Shown one piece after another: positions 1 through 7,717 of a stretch of DNA of 11,442 bases. Made by a program: the position numbers and the translations under genes. Positions within the stretch are counted from its first letter, which is position 1. The number at the start of each line of letters is the position of its first letter. The DNA comes from Candidatus Thorarchaeota archaeon. Its GTDB lineage: Archaea; Asgardarchaeota; Thorarchaeia; Thorarchaeales; Thorarchaeaceae. The notes under the pieces were generated by a model. The model had not been told where the DNA came from. It saw nothing but the letters and a program-made list of their open reading frames with translations, and did no database searches. The stretch lies in the NCBI GenBank assembly GCA_016840245.1, contig JAEOST010000680.1:1-11442 (forward strand), written 5' to 3'.

Positions 1-1
1 C

Positions 2-964
2 ATAACTGCAGGTCACGAGAGTCTAGCATCCTCTTTGGATATAGAGCTCAAAGATTTCGAAACTAAGATAGAGAAAATTCGGAAGAAATTATTCTCGGTT
101 AGAGAGAAGAGGATTCGACCACACCTTGATGATAAGATACTGACGGACTGGAATGGTCTAATGATTGCGGCTTTAGCTAAAGCAGCAAGAATTCTTGGTG
201 ATGATAATCTGCTCGAAGCTGCAAAGACTTCTGTCAAATTTATTCTTGAAGAGATGATTGATTCAAATGGCAATCTCTATCATCGGTTCAGAGAGGATGA
301 AGTGAAGATTCAGGGATTTCTTGATGACTATGCATTTCTCACATGGGCGTTACTTGAACTCTATGAATCAACATTCGATATCACATATCTTCAGAGAGCT
401 AAGTCAATCAATAATCAAATGATTCAACAATTCTGGGATGCAGAAGAAGGTGGGTTCTTCTTCACAGCGAGTGACTCAGAAGAATTACTTGTTAGGAAGA
501 AGGATGCATATGATGGTGCGATACCATCAGGGAACTCTGTTGCTGCACTTGTTCAAGTTCGATTAGCCCGTTTACTTGGAGATTCAGAACTTGAGAATAG
601 AGCCAATCAAATCCTAGCAACCTTCTCGAATATAATAAGCAGGGCAACCACTGGATTTTCTATGATGCTGGTAGCACTTGATTTTGTACTCGGTCCGTCG
701 TATGAGGTAGTGATTGTTGGCGAGATAGATCAAGATGATACGAAGGCTATGATAGAAGCGCTGCAGCACCACTACATTCCAAGTATGGTTGTGATCCTGA
801 AGCAGGAGGAAAACAGTGATCGGATCTCAGAGCTCGCTCCTTTCTCTCGATACTACGATAAGGTGAATGAGAAAGCAACAGTACACGTCTGTAAGAACCA
901 TAACTGTCAGCTCCCAACTAACGATGTAGGACATATGCTGAGTCTTTTACAAATTGAAAGCTAA
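2..964 (+). CDS. YyaL/DUF255 thioredoxin-domain family protein, C-terminal half (5' end outside window)
   Basis: The reading frame is open back to base 2, so the gene starts outside the window and the TTG at 35 is an internal codon. About 320 residues are visible. They match the C-terminal (alpha/alpha)6-barrel half of the YyaL / spermatogenesis-associated protein 20 family, whose full members are roughly 600-700 residues with an N-terminal thioredoxin-like DUF255 domain. Seen directly: the family block RPHLDDKILTDWNGLMIAAL, the GFLDDYAFLTWALLELYE block, the YDGAIPSGNSVAAL block, and a C-terminal CKNHNCQLP element like the family's closing Cys-x4-Cys. The barrel resembles N-acylglucosamine 2-epimerase and glycoside hydrolase folds, but the biochemical role of the family is not settled. 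The missing thioredoxin part cannot be judged here. The next gene on the same strand starts 81 bases later, with only a weak TATA-like CTTATTTT (983-990) between. Confidence 0.9.
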   Translation: MTAGHESLASSLDIELKDFETKIEKIRKKLFSVREKRIRPHLDDKILTDWNGLMIAALAKAARILGDDNLLEAAKTSVKFILEEMIDSNGNLYHRFREDEVKIQGFLDDYAFLTWALLELYESTFDITYLQRAKSINNQMIQQFWDAEEGGFFFTASDSEELLVRKKDAYDGAIPSGNSVAALVQVRLARLLGDSELENRANQILATFSNIISRATTGFSMMLVALDFVLGPSYEVVIVGEIDQDDTKAMIEALQHHYIPSMVVILKQEENSDRISELAPFSRYYDKVNEKATVHVCKNHNCQLPTNDVGHMLSLLQIES

Positions 965-1044
965 GCTGCTCTATACGCTAGGCTTATTTTGTGCTTACGG
1001 GGCTTTCGGATTGCCCATAGTGGGTATGATATCAAATTGGAGCA

Positions 1045-3195
1045 ATGTCAGTAATGATATTCCGGAAGAAACTAAGATATAATTTGATGACACTATTGCT
1101 ACTGACTCTATTTGTGATTGGACTAGCAACACCAGCATCGCAATTAACCATGGACCCGAGTGAAGACATTGCTCTAGCAGACTCCGTACAAATCTACCAT
1201 GGAGGAGATGTGGAGAGCATTCGAGTTGCTGAATATGCAACCCTGACTGATGCACTTGATGCAATAGATTCTGGAAATGCTGATGTCTTTGGTCATAGGA
1301 TTAACTATTCAGATTACTCAACTGCTGAGGGCTATTCGAACCTAGAGATGCATTGGGCACCAGATAACAGAATGTGTATGCTTACTATTAACTCAAGAAT
1401 ATACCCTCTCACTTACAATGATTTACGTACTGCTATCGCCTTTGCAATAGATAAGACTGAAACAATCCCAGACGATCTAAATGGATATGTCGATGTAATT
1501 GACTTTGCAATTCCTCTAAATAATGAATACTCAATTGAAGACACAGAGGGAGGTCTATTTTATGACTCTAATTTCACTATGGCACATAAAGAACTTGAAG
1601 AAGCCGGTATGTTAGACGTAGACGAAGATGGAATGGTTGAAGCACCCAATGGTCAAGAATTTTGTTTGGAAATATGGTACCCCTCTGATAGATCAGGATT
1701 TGATGTAGCTGCAGCAAATGTCGCGTCAAGACTCTTGACAGTCGGAATCAATAATTCACTAGTACCGATTCCCTATGACGTACTTCAGCATAACATAACC
1801 CATCACAATGCATCATATCATCTAGCGTTCTATGATATTGAATTACCATCATATGGTCTTGACTGGGCTGCAACAACATTTCATAAGAATATGATTTCAG
1901 TATCTGGACAGAATGTAGCGAATATTGATGACAGCTCATTCACGTCAATTGCGAACACCTACTTAGGGATGATCGACTTCGATGAACTTGTCACACTTGG
2001 TAAAGACGCACTTCGAGAAGTCAGAGACCTTTGCCCTGTGATTCCGCTGTTTGCGTATCGTTGGTTATCCGTTTATACAGAAGCAAACTTTGTAGATTGG
2101 CCTAATGATCAGATAAGTGGAGCATTCAGCTCTTGGAGTCCCATAAGCATAACCCCTGTTACGCCATCCAATACTGAACTTGTGGTAGCCGTTCTTCCTG
2201 AGTTCTTCGATGATTTCTTCATATCCTTAAATCCGTTCAATGGTAATCAGAGTGTAAACTATAATTGGGCAATAGGCTATCAATTCAATCCATACAGACT
2301 GATTTACGATTCAGCAATAGAGATATCACCGGATGGTCGAATCGTTCCTCGGGAAGCAACATCATGGGAAATTCTCTATCTAGGTCAAATACCAGACATC
2401 ACATACTCACAATCGCGTGTAAGTTTCTATTGCGACACTAATGCAAACTGGACAGATAATACACAATTTGATGCTCAAGATTATAGGTTTTCATTCGAGT
2501 ACTATTCTTACTACAATTTGACAAAAATCTCAGATGTAATAGATAGCGTGAAAGTCACAGGTGATTATGTAGCAGGAGTCACGCTTGATTCTAAGAACAT
2601 GTTCAATATTCGAGAGCTAGGAGTGTACCCGATAATTCCTGAACACATATGGACCGATAAGAATCCATACACTTGGGAGCCATCAGTTCAAGAAGCGATA
2701 GGCTCAGGACCATATACAGTATCGGAATTTGAAAGTGGTTCATCTTTAGTCTTGATGATTAACGAGGATTACTATCCTGTAGTTGACACAGATGCTCCAA
2801 CCTTTGGCAATATTGTACTTGACCCTGAGGATCCAATACCAGCTGAGAGCGTTGTGGTTAGAGTATACATATTTGATAGAAGTAGGATAGAGAATGTAAC
2901 TCTCAAATACACCCATATGGTAGGCAATATCAACTTCACTGATTCAAGAAAAATGAGTCAATCAGCCATTGGGTACATCGCCTCGATACCCGCGCGCGTC
3001 ACTGCTGATGGTGTCTATTATGAAATCCACGCAACGGATATCTGGGGAAACACGGCCATTGTTTATGCCGGTTCATTCTACTCAGGTATTGGAGGTGGAT
3101 TGGACCCGTCACTACAGGCGATGCTTATCTATGGCAGTGCAGGGGGAATCATAGTACTCTTGTTACTAGTAGTAGTCATACGAAGACGACGCTAA
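1045..3195 (+). CDS. Membrane-anchored family 5 solute-binding-like protein with its two halves in swapped order
   Basis: This 716-residue extracytoplasmic protein has a signal peptide (residues 7-34) and one C-terminal helix (about 691-712) followed by RRRR, so it is tethered outside the membrane. Residues 45-370 match the C-terminal part of SBP_bac_5 (peptide/nickel-binding) proteins: LRTAIAFAIDK (127-137), the ELEEAG...DVDEDGM block (183-197) and PVIPLFAYRW (331-340). Residues 377-580 match the N-terminal part: P-x-L-I-Y-D (417-422), a W-x-D-x-x-x-F-x-A-x-D pattern (469-479), YPIIPEHIW (528-536), GSGPYTV (553-559) and NEDYY (573-577). This order is the reverse of a normal family member. 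Residues 581-680 look like an Ig-like domain (starts DTDAPTFGNIVLDPED). No permease or ATPase gene is adjacent, so transport is not shown; a tethered ligand binder or receptor is equally possible. ATG 1045 follows an in-frame TGA at 1027. GGAG at 1039 sits better for ATG 1054, which would remove three residues. Confidence 0.88.
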   Translation: MSVMIFRKKLRYNLMTLLLLTLFVIGLATPASQLTMDPSEDIALADSVQIYHGGDVESIRVAEYATLTDALDAIDSGNADVFGHRINYSDYSTAEGYSNLEMHWAPDNRMCMLTINSRIYPLTYNDLRTAIAFAIDKTETIPDDLNGYVDVIDFAIPLNNEYSIEDTEGGLFYDSNFTMAHKELEEAGMLDVDEDGMVEAPNGQEFCLEIWYPSDRSGFDVAAANVASRLLTVGINNSLVPIPYDVLQHNITHHNASYHLAFYDIELPSYGLDWAATTFHKNMISVSGQNVANIDDSSFTSIANTYLGMIDFDELVTLGKDALREVRDLCPVIPLFAYRWLSVYTEANFVDWPNDQISGAFSSWSPISITPVTPSNTELVVAVLPEFFDDFFISLNPFNGNQSVNYNWAIGYQFNPYRLIYDSAIEISPDGRIVPREATSWEILYLGQIPDITYSQSRVSFYCDTNANWTDNTQFDAQDYRFSFEYYSYYNLTKISDVIDSVKVTGDYVAGVTLDSKNMFNIRELGVYPIIPEHIWTDKNPYTWEPSVQEAIGSGPYTVSEFESGSSLVLMINEDYYPVVDTDAPTFGNIVLDPEDPIPAESVVVRVYIFDRSRIENVTLKYTHMVGNINFTDSRKMSQSAIGYIASIPARVTADGVYYEIHATDIWGNTAIVYAGSFYSGIGGGLDPSLQAMLIYGSAGGIIVLLLLVVVIRRRR

Positions 3196-3196
3196 C

Positions 3197-4681
3197 CTAC
3201 TGCGATGGTTGTTTTCTAATCCAGAATACAACAATAGTAATCAAAGCCAATACACCAACAGTTGCAACTATGATGATTGGACCGTATATTACCAACGGAT
3301 CATTAGGCCATATCTCAGCAAGTTCATTTCCAGCAGCAAGCCAGGAGTCAGCTATTCCAATGATGTGGTCGGATATATCGGACAAGTCTGTTTCATAGGT
3401 TGATAATGCTAGATTAATATCGTGGGTCTGATTGTACAGTTCTGACATTGAGATGAATACACTAGCCATTGGACCAGTGTAAGATGAGATGTTAGTTAGA
3501 TGGATGAGAGTGCTGTTGTCTGTCACTACCTCAAAATGAGGGAGAGCAGCTTCACCTGCAGTAACAAAGTCTGTCAAGTCGACATCAGGCATCAGAGAGG
3601 GTAATTGTTCCAGTGCAGTCCGATATGAGAGGTACTGCAGAGTGACCTGCGACTCCATTCCTAGACCAATCGCTAACAAAAGTGTGGTTTTGAATGCCGT
3701 TTCATTATCAATCCCTGTGAACCCATCCAGAAATGTACTGATCCCATTAGTAGTAATTAGTTCCCCTAAAGCACGAAATGCTTTCTCACCATATCTTCCT
3801 ACTATAGCAGCATCACCTATCGCATAGTATGAAGTTGGCACTCCAAGCAATCTATCGCGAATAACTGGACCCAATTGTGCTGAAGTTTCACCGGTCTGAA
3901 TTCCGGGCTCGAAGGTCATACTGATATAGTGTCTTGCACTCCATGCTTGTCTAAGGTCCCAATAGCTTACTTGAGTATAATTACCTCTACCATCTTCAGG
4001 ATATCCAAAATCATCTCCAAAGGATCCTACACCAGGATCCATAATCCTAGCCAATCCTAGTACGTCATCATAACCAACAATGACAACAGCATGACCACCA
4101 CCAGTAGCATTCAAATCACGTAAAATCTCATAATCATCTGATGGTAGGAAAGCTGGATCTACACTGATGACCAAGGGATAACCTCTGTCAATCGTTGAAC
4201 GCATCAAATCAAAGGCACCGTCATTTCCATAGACAAAGCTGAATGGTATACCATCACTCTCAAGAATCGCCCGATTGTATTCTGCCAATTCCCAGTTGTA
4301 ATCAAAATAGATGATTGTGTCCAGCCCGAAGATCTGGCTAGCAAAGTAGGTGTTCACATCTTGACGGTACAAAGCTCCGTTAATTGCTGAGAGAACGTCT
4401 TGATATTGTGCATAAGCAAATGAGAAACCAATTCCGGATGCTGCAAATACATCATGCATATTCACAGAAGCACCTGCATGCTGAAAAGCAATTGTCACAG
4501 CAGCCCAGTTGCAGAACCCATTAATCTCCTGCCAGACATATGGAACACCATCGAGGACACGTTCTTCAGAGGGTTCAAACTGAGATAGAGGTTCCATTAT
4601 CACATTATTAGATGAGGGGGAGATGGCAAATGATACCAAGAACATTGCTAGTAGGATTGAAGATAAAGCTCGAAACTTCAA
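3197..4681 (-). CDS. Membrane-anchored C39-like (peptidase_C39_2) cysteine peptidase domain protein
   Basis: This 494-residue surface protein has a signal peptide (1-20), a papain-like C39_2 domain (about 42-257), a mostly helical region of unknown function (about 265-460) and a C-terminal membrane helix (464-487) ending IRKQPSQ. The expected catalytic set is visible: Gln51 and Cys57 in VWQEINGFCNWAA, His197 in GGGHAVVIVGYDD and Asp215 in RIMDPG. With these residues intact it is probably an active cysteine peptidase or acyltransferase acting outside the cell; the substrate is unknown. It is not fused to an ABC transporter, unlike bacteriocin-processing C39 peptidases. The start is TTG at 4681: an in-frame TGA lies at 4697-4699 and GAGG (4690-4693) is 8 bases upstream. 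The gene converges on the solute-binding-like gene with a single base between the two stops, leaving no separate terminator region. Confidence 0.88.
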   Translation of the reverse strand: MKFRALSSILLAMFLVSFAISPSSNNVIMEPLSQFEPSEERVLDGVPYVWQEINGFCNWAAVTIAFQHAGASVNMHDVFAASGIGFSFAYAQYQDVLSAINGALYRQDVNTYFASQIFGLDTIIYFDYNWELAEYNRAILESDGIPFSFVYGNDGAFDLMRSTIDRGYPLVISVDPAFLPSDDYEILRDLNATGGGHAVVIVGYDDVLGLARIMDPGVGSFGDDFGYPEDGRGNYTQVSYWDLRQAWSARHYISMTFEPGIQTGETSAQLGPVIRDRLLGVPTSYYAIGDAAIVGRYGEKAFRALGELITTNGISTFLDGFTGIDNETAFKTTLLLAIGLGMESQVTLQYLSYRTALEQLPSLMPDVDLTDFVTAGEAALPHFEVVTDNSTLIHLTNISSYTGPMASVFISMSELYNQTHDINLALSTYETDLSDISDHIIGIADSWLAAGNELAEIWPNDPLVIYGPIIIVATVGVLALITIVVFWIRKQPSQ

Positions 4682-4689
4682 CTGGGTAG

Positions 4690-4709
4690 CCTCGGTTCAA
4701 CCATTATAG
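4690..4709 (-). promoter_or_regulatory. TATA-like box and Shine-Dalgarno of the C39-like gene
   Basis: On the minus strand CCTATAATGG (4701-4710) is TATA-like, and GAGG (4690-4693) lies 8 bases before the TTG start. If this TATA box were used, the transcript would begin very near the start codon and miss the GAGG. A second candidate, TTCTTATGA around 4721-4729, would give a leader of about 20 bases containing it. Which box is used cannot be told by eye. Confidence 0.4.
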
Positions 4710-4737
4710 GTTGAGTCATAAGAATGTTGGTTAGGGA

Positions 4738-4775
4738 ATTAAAAAAAGAGAGAGGAGGGGTGTTCAGTACACCCC
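4738..4775 (-). terminator. Hairpin plus T-tract terminator of the DUF3160 gene
   Basis: Read on the minus strand, a perfect 7-bp stem (GGGGTGT / ACACCCC, loop of 5) at 4757-4775 is followed by a pyrimidine stretch and T7 at 4741-4747. It begins ten bases past the DUF3160 stop. The layout matches that at 11184-11215. Archaeal termination needs mainly the T-tract, so the hairpin may serve 3'-end stability instead. Confidence 0.75.
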
Positions 4776-4784
4776 ATTTGTGTG

Positions 4785-7046
4785 CTACTCAATATCCCTT
4801 GAGGCTACGGCTAGAAAACTCAATCCTGAAGTCGATCCACCAACTACAAAGCTTGATGTCCAATCCGGCATATCAGGTTCTTGTCCTTGGTTAAGTATTT
4901 CCTGCCAGGCCTCGTCAGTGAGTCTGTCGTCCATTGACTGATGGAACTCATAATAGGAGAATGTGCCACCTCGAGTGAGAATGACTCTAGATTGTCCATC
5001 GATGTACACCTGGACTGCAGCATAGATGACCATAGGATCTCCAACAGCCTCTTCAAGTACTGCGAAGTTGTTTGGATCTGTATGAACATCTGCGATGACT
5101 GCCATGTGTTTGTCAGTGTCAGAAGTCAAACCTTCACTATCAGCAGGAATCGAACCAATGTACTCCAATTTGCCACCGCTGCTCCAAATCGTGACGACTT
5201 CAGTTTGATTTAGGGGTGTACCTGAGAGTTCCTTTATGGATATCTCCTTGAGAGTTAGTAGAAATTCATTGAGAGAAGATAGTCTCCTCTGAATTGGTTG
5301 TGATAGAAGAGAACGATCATCCAGTCCGGAAATCATCATTCTGCAAAGGCTTGCTAACCGTGCATACAGCTCAGGAACTGGTTCGACATAACCCACAACG
5401 GACTCAGGCATTCCTTCCAAATATGTGTATGACTGCTTTGCATAGAGGATAGTATCATGTCTGAGTTCGGTCCACGAGCCGAGGGCCGTCATCAACTGCT
5501 TGTCAACCCATGCATCACTCTGCATGAATAATGGATATCCATCTCCAGGTGCTCGCAGTAGTGGAGTCAACGAGTATAGCCACAACCAATACAGATTCTG
5601 AGTCCAATCATCCTGTGTTAGATTGCCCACAAAGTCCCAGAGCATTGCCATTTGAGATTCATAGTTCTCGTACACCTTCTGATCATCAAGTAATTCCCAA
5701 GCCCTTTCAGAACCAAAAGCAGCCATTACATCAAGACCCTTAGGCATGTACCGAGCATGTCCCTGCACTCCCACATGCTTGTATACAAGCTGACCGAGCA
5801 TGAAGCTGTCTGGAATGAATCTCTGCCCCATGAACCGGAGTCCTTTCGTTTGGTTCAGATCCTCAGCATCACTGAGAATGGAACCAAGAATCATGGGATC
5901 TCTAAAGGTCAAGGCAGATTCTATGAACTCATCGAGCAATGCCTCATCGTCAAGATCAGGAACTGTGACACTTGAACCATAAGTTGCTTGAATTAGCTCA
6001 AGATATTCAGTAGGTAGAAGATCATCAGCTGCACCTACAAAGAACACAGTGGGCTGATAGATGGCATCCCATACATCGTATCCAGTTGTTCCAGCTGGTA
6101 ATGTTGAAATCTCATCAGTTAGAGCTAAAGTCATCAAGATAGCCTGAGCAGTTTCGTTTCGTCCTCTTTCATTAGGAATAGAAGGCAGGTCAGGCTGTAG
6201 TCTGAACATCACTCGTCCAAACCACATCATGGCTTTGAAGTATCTCTTGAACAAATCAGTTCTGGTGTAATGTCCTCGAGGTACATACTGAGTGAAGTCC
6301 TCTTCATAGCCTTGGAACCAAGTATCATAGATGTCATCATGCAACTCTATGAGAGAGAGAACATTCTCAACCTCTGCTTCAACTTCTGTATAGAGTGTAG
6401 TTGAATTGTCAAGAAGAGTCAAAGCTACAGAGAAGAACATAACATTTCTCAGAGCTGCATCTTTCCAACGTCCTTCAGGTGCATCTAGATACTGATTGTA
6501 GGAACTGTCAACCATTGACGCTGTCAGATTACCTAGTAGGTCCCAGAATGACCAAGCCTCAGCCTCTCTAAGGGCAAGGTCGTACAATACATGAAAAGCA
6601 TGAAGTACTGCATCAGAAGACACGAATGATGGAATACCCTCATCAAAATTTTCAGATAGAATCTCATGGATCTGTTTGTATTCCGACTGCTTTGTTGTGA
6701 CAAATCCACTTGTTTCAATCAGTGATCGTTCTGTAGTTGAGAGTGTAGGAAAGTTCCCCATGATCTGCACATTTGCCAACCCTCCAGATATTGTATACTC
6801 GGGAGCATTAGCAGTATACGACTCGTCATAGGGAATGTAATCAGCAAAATCATTAGCAATAGTATCATTGATAGTGTACAGAGTAGGAGCTGGTCCGAGA
6901 GGTCCAGGACCGGGTCCTATCCAAATCCCTCCAAAGATACCAAGTGACACAACCAGACTTACAGCCAAGATGCTAGAGGCTACTCCTCCAGCTAGGACTT
7001 TACGTTTAGTCTGGCCATCAATTGATCTTAACACCACGGATATCAT
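4785..7046 (-). CDS. DUF3160 surface protein with N-terminal membrane anchor
   Basis: This 753-residue protein begins with a short basic segment and one hydrophobic helix (about 18-43), then a Gly-Pro linker (44-54). The rest is presumably outside the membrane. It carries the DUF3160 (Pfam PF11369) hallmarks: PSFVSSDAVLHAFHVLYD at 139-156, EEDFTQYVPRGHYTR at 248-262 followed by KRYFKAMMWFGRVMF, a mid-protein QGHARYMPKGLDVMAAFGSE block, and the closing region with DVHTDPN and the aromatic-rich SYYEFHQ. The family occurs in archaea and bacteria as secreted or lipid-anchored proteins of unknown function, so no activity is assigned. The ATG at 7046 has no obvious Shine-Dalgarno; GTG codons at 7037 and 7034 are alternatives and would barely change the anchor. 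The gene runs away from the winged-helix gene across a repeat-rich intergenic region and has its own terminator. Confidence 0.9.
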   Translation of the reverse strand: MISVVLRSIDGQTKRKVLAGGVASSILAVSLVVSLGIFGGIWIGPGPGPLGPAPTLYTINDTIANDFADYIPYDESYTANAPEYTISGGLANVQIMGNFPTLSTTERSLIETSGFVTTKQSEYKQIHEILSENFDEGIPSFVSSDAVLHAFHVLYDLALREAEAWSFWDLLGNLTASMVDSSYNQYLDAPEGRWKDAALRNVMFFSVALTLLDNSTTLYTEVEAEVENVLSLIELHDDIYDTWFQGYEEDFTQYVPRGHYTRTDLFKRYFKAMMWFGRVMFRLQPDLPSIPNERGRNETAQAILMTLALTDEISTLPAGTTGYDVWDAIYQPTVFFVGAADDLLPTEYLELIQATYGSSVTVPDLDDEALLDEFIESALTFRDPMILGSILSDAEDLNQTKGLRFMGQRFIPDSFMLGQLVYKHVGVQGHARYMPKGLDVMAAFGSERAWELLDDQKVYENYESQMAMLWDFVGNLTQDDWTQNLYWLWLYSLTPLLRAPGDGYPLFMQSDAWVDKQLMTALGSWTELRHDTILYAKQSYTYLEGMPESVVGYVEPVPELYARLASLCRMMISGLDDRSLLSQPIQRRLSSLNEFLLTLKEISIKELSGTPLNQTEVVTIWSSGGKLEYIGSIPADSEGLTSDTDKHMAVIADVHTDPNNFAVLEEAVGDPMVIYAAVQVYIDGQSRVILTRGGTFSYYEFHQSMDDRLTDEAWQEILNQGQEPDMPDWTSSFVVGGSTSGLSFLAVASRDIE

Positions 7047-7085
7047 GATACAAGTACTGACTCAAAATGCACTTAGTACCACGGT

Positions 7086-7148
7086 TTAGAACAGTATGTT
7101 CAAGCAATCGAACATGTCAACCATACAGTGTCCAGAGATTAGAACAGT
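7086..7148. promoter_or_regulatory. Candidate operator: GAACA/TGTTC half-site cluster in the divergent intergenic region
   Basis: The 137-base gap between the DUF3160 and winged-helix starts holds GAACA at 7089, 7110 and 7142 and its complement TGTTC at 7097. The second and third sites form a 6-8-6 inverted repeat (ATGTTC, 8 bases, GAACAT; 7096-7115). The first and last lie in a 10-base direct repeat TTAGAACAGT (7086-7095 and 7139-7148). The last copy lies just upstream of a TATA-like GGGTTTAAC (7159-7167) that precedes the winged-helix ATG by about 20 bases, fitting a nearly leaderless transcript. The remainder of the gap shows no coding potential. Confidence 0.5.
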
Positions 7149-7183
7149 GAATTTGGAAGGGTTTAACTTCTAGTGCTACTCAG

Positions 7184-7654
7184 ATGCCTTGGCGATTAAG
7201 TGTGTCAGGGGAGAAGGATAGTGTTGACCTGGAACCAGACCTCCGGGGTAACACTCTGAGAATCTATTGGTATATGCTTACCCAGGGAGAGGCGGTTGGA
7301 GTTCGAGAGGTTCAACGAGCATTAGGTCTCTCAAGCCCATCAGTAGCCAGTCATCATTTATCAAAACTTGTTGATATGGAACTGATTGAGAAGAGAACTG
7401 ACAACATGTACGAATTGATGAGAATTGTTAAAGTTGGGGTGTTACGCAACTTCATTGCGTTTAGGGGAACTATCCTTCCCAGGTATGCGTTTGTTGCCAT
7501 GTTTTTCACCGCATATTCACTTGCGTTCTTAGTCTTATCTGCATCATTGGTACCCGGTATCTTTGACAGATACATTGCCTTAGCTGTGGGAGTCATTGGA
7601 GCACTATTTGCATGGTATGAAACGTATCGACTATGGAAGCTAAAGCTGACCTAA
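7184..7654 (+). CDS. Winged helix-turn-helix protein with two C-terminal membrane helices
   Basis: This protein has 156 residues. Residues 20-80 form an ArsR/MarR-like winged helix: a first helix with RGNTLRIYWYML, a VREVQRALG helix, a recognition helix around SSPSVASHHLSKLVD (50-64) and a short wing, ELIEKRTDNMYEL. Two hydrophobic segments follow at about 100-124 and 128-146, ending in a basic cytosolic tail (RLWKLKLT). The domain order suggests a transcription regulator held at the inner face of the membrane; no ligand-binding domain is visible. It is transcribed away from the DUF3160 gene, and the shared upstream region has repeated half-sites that could be its operator. The radical SAM gene follows on the same strand but has its own TATA-like box, so the pair may or may not be co-transcribed. 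The DNA target is unknown. Confidence 0.87.
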   Translation: MPWRLSVSGEKDSVDLEPDLRGNTLRIYWYMLTQGEAVGVREVQRALGLSSPSVASHHLSKLVDMELIEKRTDNMYELMRIVKVGVLRNFIAFRGTILPRYAFVAMFFTAYSLAFLVLSASLVPGIFDRYIALAVGVIGALFAWYETYRLWKLKLT

Positions 7655-7660
7655 CGTCCT

Positions 7661-7674
7661 AAGGGAATATTTAT
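7661..7674 (+). promoter_or_regulatory. BRE/TATA-like element of the radical SAM gene
   Basis: AAGGGA followed by ATATTTAT resembles an archaeal BRE plus TATA box. Its centre near 7670 predicts a transcript start near 7697. That start lies downstream of the GTG at 7688 and about 20 bases upstream of the GTG at 7718, so it bears on which start is used. Confidence 0.5.
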
Positions 7675-7717
7675 CCAGCAACATCTAGTGATTGTGAAAT
7701 ATGGGGTGCAGTGCTCA

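Noticed and set aside
995..1264. Minus-strand frame of 89 codons over the start of the solute-binding-like gene
   Set aside because: It overlaps the signal-peptide region of a clear gene, is rich in His/Leu/Gln from antisense codons, and lacks a promoter or Shine-Dalgarno.
4021..4060. Repeated GGATCC and AATCCTAG words
   Set aside because: They fall in the coding sequence for the GLARIMDPG catalytic region of the C39-like gene and arise from repeated Gly/Leu/Asp codons; no extended repeat or mobile-element end is present.
4941..5213. Open frames of 60-90 codons antisense to the DUF3160 gene (for example here, 5531-5743 and 5757-5975)
   Set aside because: They lie wholly inside a well-supported gene, show no recognisable family or start signals, and have atypical composition.
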